A stretch of 64,000 nucleotides of DNA, taken from Anseranas semipalmata (taxonomy: Eukaryota > Chordata > Aves > Anseriformes > Anseranatidae). Both the position numbers and the translations under genes were made by a program. Positions 11,943-24,225 of this stretch are shown one piece after another. Below the pieces are notes generated by a model, which was not told where the DNA came from, made no database searches, and saw nothing but the letters and a program-made list of their open reading frames with translations. The DNA is taken from assembly GCA_013399115.1 (NCBI GenBank), contig VXAA01003326.1:62395-126394 (forward strand). The letters run 5' to 3'. Each line of letters begins with the position of its first letter. The first letter of the stretch is position 1.

Positions 11943-14248
11943 ACAGGTACCAATTTCTGATACTACAGTTACTTGCCCACTGATACTTCATCTTCTCTTG
12001 GAGAAATGATGAGTAACTATGGATTTTCAGTAAAACAGCATAAAAAGGAAATATTTTAAAATATTTCTCCCTGAGTTTGTTCAGAGATGTGTCTGCAGAC
12101 ATCGAGCCTGGAAAACGGGATGTTGAATAAACTTTGGACAAATCATAGGTAGCTTGAAACATGGTGCTGTAATATGTACAGGAGAACATATTGCAGTCTT
12201 GTCCCTAGGAGTGGCCGTTTGCAGATGACTAGAGACACAAAGGAACAGCATTTATGATACATTCCCCAATACTCTCTGTCAGCCTTCCGTTGAATGGCCA
12301 GTAAAGGTAGCCTTAACCACTGGAGAGTCCATCTGTGCTGCTAATAATAATAACAGTAACAAAGGAAGGTAGCTCCTTGATCAGGTTGTGGGTTGTGTTT
12401 TGCAGCAAACTTTCTTCAAACCTTTTTGTGTCGTACCCATAACTGGTGCTCTTGGTGATACAACATTATATGGGATGCCTAAGCTAGAAACATCCACCCA
12501 GCTTCCTCTCAGTTTAATACAACTCACACCACCTTTGCTCCATCTGTCAAATCTAGACCAAAATGAACCACCTGACTGCTTGACCAAATGGGATTTGCTG
12601 TGGAAAATGTGGCTCTTGGAGGCCCCTTGTTATTAATAATTATAGCATAATAAAAAGGATAGAGCTAATTGCTGATCCTCTGCTATAACCTGGTAGATTA
12701 ATAGAAACAGTTCTTTCTTCTCAGGAGAGTAGGATCACTTTTACATTACAAAAATAATTAAAATGTAATCAAGTACTGAGAAGTCACCCAGGAGGTCTGT
12801 GCATAATAGCCCACGCATACGTTTTGCCTTTTGTGCCAAAGCAGCTCACAAAGGGCAAAATCTGTTCTGCCATCAAGTCCTGATTCCCCCCCTCACGTGT
12901 GACAAAGGAGCAGAAGGACCATGACATGGCAGCTCTACACTTTCACCAGGGGTCTAACCCCACTGCCAGACCTCCGGCTGTGATATTGCCTTGAACTGTC
13001 CCCAGTTAGACCCAATAAGTTAAACAGAAAAATCTTCCCACGTTAACTTATATCCTGCACATCACTACATTTTGCTTTCAGATTTGAAGCTCAGGAAAGG
13101 GTTGCAACATGGGGGCATCTGTCTGTCTATCTGTCTGATGCTAAATACTGCCACAGCTACCTTTACTCAGGAAGTCCAAGCATGAAAGGGACACAGGGGA
13201 CAGCAATGGAGCCCTGGGGATGCTGTCTGAGTCCTGCAAAGGAAAACTTGCCCCCCTGAGCCCAGTGACATGCTGCTGTGCAGATAACCACAGAAGCTTG
13301 CATATTCCCTGAGCACATTTCTTCCTCTCCTGGGTCACTGCAGTGTTACCTGCTGTTTCAGTGCAGTTGCTGAAGATGACTTCCCAGCATCTAAAATAAA
13401 CCAAAAGATTGCTGCAGCTCTAACAAAAGCAGCAGAAACCCGCAGCTTTAGACTCACTGGCCAATAAATCTTCTTGTGGCTTTTTTTTTTTTTTAATTAC
13501 TCTTTCAATCTCAGAAGTAATTTGAAGACGGAAGATCTGAGAAAAAATTCCACTCACACACTTACTTTCTCTCTCTATAACCAATTTGCAACTTCCTCTC
13601 ACTCCAGGGTGAAAATGTACTAAAACTCTCATCACTTCTCTGCACCTGTGCATGGAGCCAAAACTCCCCTGCAACCACCACAATGTATTTACAGGGTTTC
13701 AGACTGGAGATGTTTATAATCTTAATTGTGAAACATTAAACATTTATTCACATACTGGTCTTGAAACAAAAAATGAAAAGAAGAAAACAGAACGCATAAC
13801 TAAAAGTTAATTATGATCACTGCAATTAGAAAGTGAAAAGAATTTTCACACTCCTCTTTTTGGATGTTCCATTCCAATTTTGGTACAACGAGGAAAATAT
13901 AAAAATACTAACTCAACAAAAGACCAAAGTACACAGGTTGAATTTTACAGACTTAAGAGAGGGAAAAAAAGGAACCATTACTGTATCCCATTGGACCTTT
14001 TGTATTCTACAGTCCATTGCATGCATTGCATGTGTTTTCCATATGTTATACTGATCCTACACCTCATTAGTTAGGCATTTCAGTCCGTGAGAGTCTAAAC
14101 TATTGTGTATCACAGAGAGAGAAAAAAAAAAAAAAGAAAAAAAGATAGCATGAATGTCTAAGGCCCCTGGGTTACCAAGATCTGTTCAGTATGAGCCATA
14201 TTGTAATGAAACAAGAATAAAAACAAAAAAAGAACCCACCCCCCGCAA

Positions 14249-14275
14249 TTTTTTTTTTTTTTTTTTTTTTTTTTT
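14249..14275. repeat. Poly(T) run of 27
   Basis: This is an uninterrupted T homopolymer, preceded by ACCCACCCCCCGCAA. Its length is prone to sequencing error and polymorphism. Confidence 0.93.
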
Positions 14276-17271
14276 GAAACCAAAACAAAGTTGAATTCAG
14301 CAGAGGTTTGGTTCTGGGGGTGTGGACAACAAACAACCCAAGAGTTTAAGGAAATAGCATTCATCTTTACATTCTTCAATACTAACCCAACTTGGCCAGT
14401 GCTCTGGGTCTCCTGCTTAGCTAAGGTGGTCTTCACACTCTGAATCATCTTCTCTATTTGGTGTTGGGACTCCCACTTGTAAGTGGCTGCTTTGTTTTTG
14501 TATCTTTATAGATCCTTTATCTTTGACATTTTTAAATGTATTCATGCCATGTATTCAGTATCTCACTTTCCAAGTTCACACAGTCTTCAGTGTATCAGGC
14601 ATATTGTCACCACTATAACTTGTCCCAAGGATGTATTTTCAATGAGCAGTCTCACTGAATATGCCTGTTCATTCAGGCAAAAAGGGATGAAGAGTGGACC
14701 TGGTATGATAATCCCATTCTGATGCCATTAGGAATTTCTCATGAGGCAGAGCTCTGAGCAGGTCATTGATTGTAGCTTGGGTCAACACCCAAACCAATTT
14801 TTCCATTCCCACTAATGGAAATTAATGCACCTGGAGAAGCTCCTTTAGATGTCTCTACATGAAGAACGCAGATCCCATGTTTCTGAGATTATCAGTGGGG
14901 TCTAAAGAGTGGGCATATAAAATGAAAGAGGCAGTGATGCACCTGACTACTATTAAAAATTTGATCCTATTTGACCTCAAGTTCACAAACATTAGATCTG
15001 ATTTTCATTTCTTACATCTGCAGTAAAATAGTAGTGCCACTCTCCTGTAAAACTGACAGAACAAGAATTGTGAACAGTGTGGGATTTTTCTGTAATCTTT
15101 CTGACATGGATAACATGCTGACTTTCACATCTGATTTTTTTTTTTTTTTAATTACTCGCTGTTTGGTGATTATATATACAAGATAAAGAATGTTTGAAGG
15201 CTTCTATAGTAATTAAGTTTCATCTTTTTAGACTGTTCTTTACATGTAAAGGTAATTGCTTTTAGACGTTATAAATCTTGCGTAAAATTCCTCAAGCAAT
15301 AAACACAAGCTGTATCTTAGTAATTGTCTATTGACTGCACTTTCCAGTATGAATTAATTTTCAATTACAAACTTCCTTTCTTACTGTATCAGGTTAAAAG
15401 TCTGCATTTTGAACACGTAGATATTCTCATCTTGTGTAGATTTGTCTCACATTATGCTGGAAAAAAAAGAGAGAGATTCATTGTGCAACCATCAGACTGA
15501 ATATCAATGCAGCATGACAATAACAGTATATGTCAAAACTTAGATTTCCTCTGCAAATTCCCAGACAGCAACAAAGACCCATTTCCAACCTTAATTATTT
15601 TTATTGCTGCTACATTATGCTCATCTCTTCTGCTTCTTTAAAAGTTAATGGCTTGATTAAGAAGGGGACCTAAATTCAATTAAACTTCCACAGCAACCAC
15701 AACTGAAGCCCATCCCCACAAGCCTAACTAGAAGTATTTTAGATAATTAAGTACCTAAGTTACCTGGGACAGGTAAGTAGGTAGTCGTGAGCTGAGCTAT
15801 CACATCTCTTTTTGAACCAGAAATTGGAGACAATAGCAAGACTTTCACAAGTGTTCTTCTGAAGTTAGGTGCCCTGTTTGCTGTTGCTTTCAGAAATGCT
15901 TCAAGGTATCCACTTGCTTTTTTAGGTATGGAATGCTTTTCTAATTACCACAGCTAAATATCGTTTTCAAAAGACACAAAACTCACCCAACACCACGAAG
16001 TCAGCTGAGTAGCTCTGCAGGTGGTATACAGAGTGCTGAGGGAGGTGCCAAATATCCTCCTGCATCAAATCTGGGGGAGAGCTGCTGGCATTGGGCTTGA
16101 AAACAGCCAGCTGGCCTAATGGAGACAGCATCAAAGCCCACTCCAAGGGGAGATGCAAGAGGTACTGCTTCAAATGCGGGAAAACGCCATAATGGATTTC
16201 TGCTGTCAGAAGAGGTCTCTGTCCCTCTTTCTTATACCCCTTTCACAGCATTGAGGTCCCACTCTCTCTTGAGCAGACTCTGGCTGCTGCAGAACCCTGT
16301 GCTGAACCAATTTAATTGAAATAGCAGAAAACCATCCACTCTTCCCTCCCCCAAGATATTTTCTCCCATTTTAGTGAGGTAAATTAGCTCATGCAAAGGT
16401 CCTAAGAATGCCAAAGCCAGGACCAAACAAGTGGCAGGGGAAGACACTCAGAAGGGGAAGATGGAAGGAGCTCCAGTCCAATGCCACATGTAGATGCTGA
16501 TGTGAGCAGGCAGGATTTCAAACATCTCACCTTCAGGCTGAGGCACCCCAGGCCCTGGGTAGCTTCCCTGAACTCCCTCTGTATTCATTCCCTAGGGACT
16601 GAGGCATCCTGAGTTTGCAATGGTCTTACAACACTCAGGGAGAGGTGATCCACGTGGTTTCTCCCCTGGTGCCCATATGCTCTCCAACAGGATGTGGGCG
16701 CCCCACATTTTCTGTGTCTTGCCTACAACACAATGGAGGTGTCTTAGATACCCTTTAGCAGCTAAAATGGCGCTGGACATCAAAGTTTAGGCACCTGAAT
16801 CTCTCTATCAGTGACCCAAAGTCACCGCCACTAAAAATTCAGTAATCTCAACGACTTTAAAGGGGTGTATAGAGTCCAAGAAAAAGGGATATATTAACTT
16901 TTCATTAACACATAAAGCGTAAAAGAACAAGTGTATCTTTATAAGCAGTTTCAAGTAGAAGCATATTGAATGCTTTAAGGTATAAAATAAACTAATATAT
17001 AAAGATTTCCTTCATATGCCTATGTTCTCCATACATCTGCATTTCAAATTTCTGAATTTCTACTTATGAATGTTAATAAGTTTACCAGGTTCTGTGTTAC
17101 CAGTTTCCTGATACTACCGGAAAAAAAAAAAAAATAGACCCCCTCCACACCTTCCCCATATTTGTAGATGATTGCACATTTAGGCATTCATTTAACAAGG
17201 GACATTTTTCTATTCTCTGATATTTGTTGTAACAGAAAACAAAGAAAATGATCAAAAAAGTCTGGTACCTA

Positions 17272-17303
17272 TTCCTACCTGTAGGAATTCCTACCTGTAG
17301 GAA
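17272..17303. repeat. Two exact tandem copies of a 16-bp near-palindrome
   Basis: TTCCTACCTGTAGGAA occurs twice in direct tandem (17272-17287 and 17288-17303). Each unit is nearly self-complementary (TTCCTAC against GTAGGAA around a CT centre). Confidence 0.9.
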
Positions 17304-19239
17304 TCCTGAGAATGGGACTAAAGAGAATGTAGTTACAGGCACATAAAATGAAGCGTGAGCATTTTACTTGACCACAGCAATATGAATAGCACCATTAGCA
17401 AGAGTTGTCCTTTTCCTTCTCTTTTTCTTGTATTAGATTTGTCCTTCTGTTCGTGAAATAAAGACTTCAGCTAATAGTGCCACCAGATGGGCTCTTTGTG
17501 GTACTGTATTCCCTGAGTGATATCCTAATGGAAAACAGAGGAAAAAGAAAACCCCAGACTTCAGCATTTCTGTTCATTTCATCCTATCTTTTCATCTGTG
17601 CTCTGGAATTCTCTCTCCAGCAAGAAACTGAAGGCTTTATAGTGTCTTACATTAAAAGGTGAAAAGACCTTGGTTTTACTTTTCAGTACAATAACTTAGT
17701 GGCTTGCAAATTTCTCATTTGAGGTTAATTGTATCCTCAAAGAGTGTGACCCACATTGCAGGCAGACAGAATAAAACAGTTCTGTATACATTTAATGGAT
17801 TTATTTAAAAGGATGAGCAAGCAAATGTTCACTTAAGAGCACCTATTAGTGAGCTAAGATACTACATTTTTACTAGGATAATTAAAGATTGAACAACGCA
17901 ATGGTCAAATTGAGGTCACAATTAAAATTAAATCAGTAAATCAATAGACTCAGAATGATCAAATCACTGCATTAATACAATACATAATGAAATCGAATTA
18001 TGAGGTTGATAGCAGATGAAATTACTATATGATAGTCTTTGGTTGAATTTAACAAAGAGATGTTTTCCTTCCAGTAAGACCCCACCATGTACCAACATGG
18101 TGTTGACCTAGCAGGTAAAAGAAGCAAGTATCTATGTATGTGTCTCTGCTAGTCTCTTGGCAGTTTTTCCTGTGAGAAATCCAACAGATCATAAAGAAGT
18201 CTTGGCTTAGACTAAAAAAAAAAAATAGCTCCTGTTGTGTGATTTTAGCAGTCCCTCCTCAACTCTCACCACTATTAACACATTGCTGTGGTTGTTCTTA
18301 ATACCACCCTCTGGTTTTGCAGTGTAACATTGAATTTCCCTAAGGACCTGAAAGAGAATTGATGATTTAGCCATATGTAGTTGTAGCTTTGGGATAACAG
18401 CCTTTCTCCAATACAGAAGAATCCACTCACTAGAACATTAACAGTTCCATGTTTATTAATGTTTCTGCCATTGGCAATAAGAAAGCACAGGAGAACCATA
18501 CTTATGTAAAATATGAGATTTCATAAGGATTATTTTTGTTTGCTCTGCCTTTGGAGTCAACAGGCACATCAACTTGGGTATTCTGAACATTCAACACGGT
18601 CCAGTACTTTAGTCAGTACATGTTAACTTTTAAGGTTTTGTGTCATGGAAGAATTCTAAAGAACCAACTTATCTATTTCTGTCTGCCGCACCAGCTGTAG
18701 CACAGACAATGCTCCAGAAGAAACGAAAGGCCTTTGACGGAAAGGTATGATGTCAGTATTTCAGGCAATACAACCGACACCAGATCTTTGATGAAAATTA
18801 AATAAATAAATATACATCAAGGAGATCAATCTGTTATTTCCAATTCAGCTTTCTTGTAATGGCTGTTTTTTAGCCATTCCTAATTTTATCTGGATTTTTT
18901 CTAAGATAAAAATTCAGGAGCAGAAACTAATGACTAATTCTAACAGCTTTTGATCTCAAAATGCGTACAAAAATCTTTTATATTTTTATCAGCATATGCT
19001 CTACATATGATTCAACATTTGGGGTGCTTTCTCTACTCCCTAGCTCAACTCAGATTCCCTATGATGTCAACAAGAGGAGAGGAGTTCCAAAAGCACAGTG
19101 TTAGTGACCCCACTCTTCCCCTGGAGGTACCTGTCTGTCTGCATCAACTACAGGATGACTACAGTCTGACTTAGCTGTCTCTATTTGCTAAACCTAAATT
19201 ATCTACCCAAAAGGACACAGTCAATCTGAATCAAAGCTG

Positions 19240-19760
19240 AGATAGTCCAGTGGAGGGCCACAAAGATGGTTAGGGGACTGGATTGAACTGGATGATCTTT
19301 AAGGTCCCTTCCAACCCAAACCATTCTATGATTCTATGACTCTGTGATCTCTCATATGAGGAGAGGCTGAGAGAGCTGGGCCTATTTAGCCTGGAGAAGA
19401 GAAGACTGAGAGGGGATCTTATCAATGTATACAAATATCTTAAGGGAGGGTGTCAAGAGGATGGGACCAGACTCTTTTCAGTGGTGCCCAGAGACAGGAA
19501 AAGAGGCAATGGGCACAAACTGATACACAGGAAGCTCCATCATGACATGAGGAAAAACTTCTTTACTGTGAGGGTGACAAAGCACTGGAACAGGTTGCCC
19601 AGAGAGGTTGTGGAGTCTCCTTCTCTTGAGATATTCAAAACCCGCCTGGACGTGATCCTGTGCAATGTGCTCTAGGTGACCCTGATTAAGCAGGGGGTGA
19701 CCTCTAGATGACCTCTGGAGGTCCCTTCCAACCTCAACCACTCTGTGACTCTGTAACTCA
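19240..19760 (+). mobile_element. CR1 LINE fragment, 3' end (host of a nested CR1)
   Basis: The copy starts with CCAGTGGAGGGCCACAAAGA and, after an interruption, continues with the CR1 3' region: CTCATATGAGGAGAGGCTGA, the GGAGAAGAGAAGACTGAG block and GGAACAGGTTGCCCAGAGAG. It ends in ACTCTGTGACTCTGTAACTC, a diverged CR1 tail. The interruption at about 19281-19349 is itself a CR1 3' end. The start is approximate. Confidence 0.9.
19281..19349 (+). mobile_element. Short CR1 3' end nested inside another CR1
   Basis: This roughly 69-base segment reads CTGGATGATCTTTAAGGTCC, then CTTCCAACCCAAACCATTCT, ending in ATGATTCTATGACTCTGTGA. That is a complete CR1 3' terminus. It sits between GGGGACTGGA and TCTCATATGAGG, two blocks normally separated by only a few bases in a CR1. 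So it is a severely 5'-truncated second insertion. Confidence 0.8.
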
Positions 19761-22146
19761 ATCTTTCAAACATCATCTCTATTTTCTTAAACAGCAGGCC
19801 ATTCTTTCCATTTTTCATCACTTTAGAGCTCTAGTCCTAATCTCCAGAGCCCTTTGAGAAGGTAACCTTCTCTCTTTAACCAGTGACAAAGCCTTCACAA
19901 AGAATTAATCTCTGAAGATGTGAAAAAGGACATTACTAAATAGTACCAAACTGTCCTTCCATTAACTGACTGAAAAGATTTACTCTATTTTAAGAGAAAT
20001 CATGTAAATGTTTTGGTAAAAACACTGATAAGTATTTTGAATGTTATTTTTCCCAGTTATTTTTACTGATCCCATTAATGATCCACTTCATCTGTTTTAA
20101 TAGGCATTTCCTATTAAAACACTTTCAGAAAAACAGGTAAATGTAATATTTTTGCCTCAACACCACAGGAATAATGGCTAGAAATTATTTCAATCGTTAA
20201 GCAACAGGCTTGTGAACCCGATTGCTAAAGACAGGAACCACATACGCTTCTTTGCACAATGCTGTTATTGGAGTGAGCAGACAGATTATGATCTTGAAAT
20301 GAGAGTCTCCGCTGACAATCCCAAATCAGAGAGCACTGGTTTGGTGTTTTGTTCTGGGCCTGTCTCTAGTAGCAACATGGCCCTTTGCTGTATTCCTGTA
20401 AAAAAAAAAAAAAAGAAAGAAAACACAAAAAATTTTGTTTGACAGTGGCTGCCGTGATTTGTTGTTGTAGCACAATTTTGAGACAAATCCCCAGATGGTC
20501 TCCACTTACTGTTCACTAGTTCAGTTATCAAAGCAGTTTAAAACCCCACTGAAGACAGAGGAGACAAAACATTTCTTGGTAAGGTACTGGCAAGGAACTT
20601 CAAATTCCTCCAACATGACATGCATTAACTACATGAACTTGGAGATGCAGGCTGCAACTCATCTCACTTAGCAATCCTGAGTATCTAGTTCCAAGCCAGT
20701 CAAATGGGCTCCGTGTGTTCCTGTTTGATATCTATTTCAAGATTACACGCCTGCTTCTGCATTGAATGACTATCTTTGACAAAATTCATAGCTTTTAAGG
20801 TTGTTAAAATACACCTTAGCTCCCTGCGCATCTCTCTCCGATACAGCCCTAGCTTTCAGTGGAAAGTTACAATCCAGACTTGTTTCAGGTCTGTGATAGA
20901 GTTTTTGTTTCAGAGATCCCAGCCTAACAAACGCGCAAATGAGAGAACTATTCCCAGCCCCAAACGAGGGCTGCATTACAGAATTACCGTGGCCTTGGTG
21001 TGTCTCACAGGCTCTCTGCAAAGCTGTAGAAGAGATTCTCCTTTACCTCCAGTGGGAGATAAGAAGGTGGCAACCTATGCTTGAGGAGCAGAACAAGCTT
21101 AGTTAAATACCACAAGAGCTTCAGATGGCTACTGTAGCTATGGAATGACAAACAGCAACTCCTAAGCTCTACATGGCTTGAATCAGTGGGGGAAGGAGAT
21201 AATAACTCATGAACTTCCCAAACAAACATCAAAACAGATTTGAATGCAAGAAGGCTTTGTACTATTATATTAAATAAAATCCATGATAGATAGCTAAGTC
21301 ACAGGAGGCCAGTTGCAAGCCTTTGCTGCTGTCAAATGATTAATTTCAGTAAGAACATCAAAGAGAGGAAACAAGGAAAATGGATGAGATGTTTGCTTCT
21401 TAGGAAGAGAGAGCAGTGGAGGATTTTGCCCACATTAGAATTGCAGCCCTATGCCCAGAGGCTGCACATAACACATTGTAATTTCCATTGCCTTGGATTC
21501 ACATAATCTCGACAAGTAGTAAAACTCACTTTTCTCCAGAGCAGCAATAAATAGTTGGTATCTGAGAGAGGCAGGATAACAATACCAGTCTGCCCTTCCC
21601 CACCCCAAAAATTGAGATCATGTTTAAGAAATCAATATTCAAAAAGAAGAAAAAATCCTTATGTTGTGATTTACAGCCTTCAGCTTCCTCTCAGATGGAG
21701 ATGTAAACTCTCTGTAACAGAGAAAGAGAGATTTTCATCTTCAAAAAAATAAATCAAAGATTCTGACATGAATAAGCTGAATCCAGCTATCAGGGCTTTA
21801 CAAAGAGAGGGACCAAAGGACATGGGAGCCCATAACGCTTCTGTGGAAAACACACTGTCTAGAAGACCCTCCAATTTACTAATGTTCATTGGAAGCTATA
21901 AGTACGGTCTAGAGGGACAGAAAGAGGAATGCACTATTTAGGCTGCAGCATGCCACTGGGATAATATTTCTTTCCATGGACCAGTGAAGCTTGGGGACAA
22001 TTGCAGCAGACTGACCTAGCAGATGGAAGAATTTTTGAACCCCGATTCTAGCTTTTTACTGAACTTCTGGAGAAGCTTCATGAAGAGTATAGACTTCAAT
22101 GAAGAGAGAAGACAATGGAGAGGTTAATTTTATAATGGAGATCATG

Positions 22147-22199
22147 TTTTTGTTTGTTTGTTTGTTTGTTTTTGCCTGTTTGTTTTGTTTTGTTTGTTT
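22147..22199. repeat. (GTTT)n/(GTTTT)n simple repeat
   Basis: Repeated GTTT units are interrupted once by GCC and then continue as GTTT/GTTTT units. Confidence 0.9.
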
Positions 22200-24185
22200 C
22201 CTCCCCCTTCCCTCTGTGGCACAGAGCTAGACCTTCATCAGAAAGGATGGATGTTATCTGATGATCAGCTTTCAGGAAAGCCTGGTGCTAGGGATAAACT
22301 CCACCAAGCTAGCTGGTAAGCTCCCATTCCTGACTGAGTACTGTAACACAGAATATCAGCAAAAATAGTCAAAACTGCAGCACTGAGGGGGAAAAAAAAT
22401 GGTGCCTGCTCGCTAGAGAGGATCCCAGAGTCAGACTTTCCATGGATGCACATGCTTGCATCTTTCAGACTCATCTCACCTCAGTGTTTCCGAGTGCCTA
22501 CTGTGGGATCCTCTCTGCTCCATTTATAGGAGTTGGACCTACCTTTTCCAGTTACTGGATTCTCCCAAATGGGAATCCAGGCTCCCTAACACTGAGGCTG
22601 TGGGGTCCATTCAGGTCACAGGGGCCAGATGCTTAAATCTGAAAGATTTCCTGTTTCCAGTTTTCACTACCTTCTTGACAATAGGATTTAACCCACAGAC
22701 ACAATAACCCAAATTTTAGGGCTCAGGCAACCTGGGAGTGCCCAGACAACACTGCAGTTTGTTACTGTTTGTGCTGAGGGGTATGTGTTCAAAGACTAGA
22801 TAATTATGAGAGATGAATACATCTGCAACCAATTTCATGTATGGGAGGTCTGGGACTTCCCTTTGCATATTCAGTAAAACACATATCAAATGGCAACCTT
22901 AAAACACCTACCAGCAGAGATTCATAGATCTCAAAAGAGAATTGATCATAGCCCTCTGCAAGCATGACCTTCTGTTTAACACAGGCCACAGAATTTCACC
23001 CACTGTGGCGGAGGGAATTATTCTTTCTTTTTTCCTAACTGAACACTATCAAGCCCAATAACTTGCTGGTGGCTGAACTATAGTTTATCGTTAAGTAAGA
23101 CATCCAGTCTCGGCATAAACACTCCACTGTGAATTTACCACCTTCTTTGGTAAGCTTACAATGTGCTTAAACACCTTGACAGAATTCATTCTTTTCCATT
23201 TGAATTTATTTGACCTAAACTTCCTGCTATCCAGTCCTATTATGCTTTAGTGCACTGGATTGAATACTCGTTAATATCATTTCCCTGGTTAAGATTGTTA
23301 CACCACCCGCCACACACCAGGCACCAGGGGCTGAAACAAGCAGTTTCGGTGCTAAAATCTTCTGTGTCACCAGTCTGAGATAGTTCAAAGGTGTTGCTCC
23401 ATGGCAGGATAAGCTGTAATGGGACTGTCACAGACAGATGCCCTGCCCCACATGCACCTGCCCTCATGTTCCTGAGCTTGCTGAGTAAATCAGTTCAGGG
23501 AGTTCAGCCATAAGAAATCCAATACTATAAAAGAGATGTATCAGGTTTTTGTTGGCTTGCTCCCTGAACTGGGTTGTCAGATGACTACCCAGCACTGGGA
23601 CAGGGGAAGACAGCTCTGACAGGCTGAGTTAGGCTGTGATGAACTCGCACTCTGGGAGAACAGCAGTCGATTTGCACCATCTGTGGAGCACAGTCACACA
23701 GCACGCAGTGACTGGTAGGTTACAGCTGATCACAAGGGGGCCTGAAGTAGATGAAACCCTGAACTCAACACAGGGCTTCAAAACAAAACAAAAACCACCA
23801 GAAAACAAACAAACAAAAACCCTCACTGCTCCAACTGGAGATTCCTAAATTAATCTTCAATACTGCTCAAGGCATTCACCATCATGTGCAGGACTTCTGG
23901 TGCAAAACGAGCATGGGAGGAGTGACACCTTACAGATGGAGTCTGAAAACCAAGATGGAAGATCAGACCCAGAATCCTTCTCACAGACAGCATGTCCTGA
24001 ACAACCACCAAGAAATGCTCCCATGTCCAAAGTGAACCAGTGCAAGACAGATTGATGGACTGGCCTGAACAAAAGGGATGCATTTTTCATATTCTTTTGA
24101 AATATTATCTTTTCCCCCTTCCTAAAGAAAAGGCTGGAATGTTAAATCAGCTAAGTACATCACTTTGATAAAAGCTATGCAAATC

Positions 24186-24187
24186 TT

Positions 24188-24223
<36 letters not shown>

Positions 24224-24225
24224 AA
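24186..24225. repeat. (TA)n microsatellite
   Basis: TATATATAAATA is followed by an uninterrupted run of alternating A and T, ending at ATAAAGG. It is self-complementary and likely to vary in length. Confidence 0.93.

Larger units (their letters stand above)
10838..19239. other. Intergenic DNA
   Basis: Apart from the hairpin at 11899-11942, the T-run at 14249 and the tandem palindrome at 17272, I see no recognisable element. Positions about 15660-16850 contain motifs such as GTTAGGTGCCCT and TTTAGGCACCTGAA. These may be remnants of an old repeat, but no boundaries can be drawn. Confidence 0.65.
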
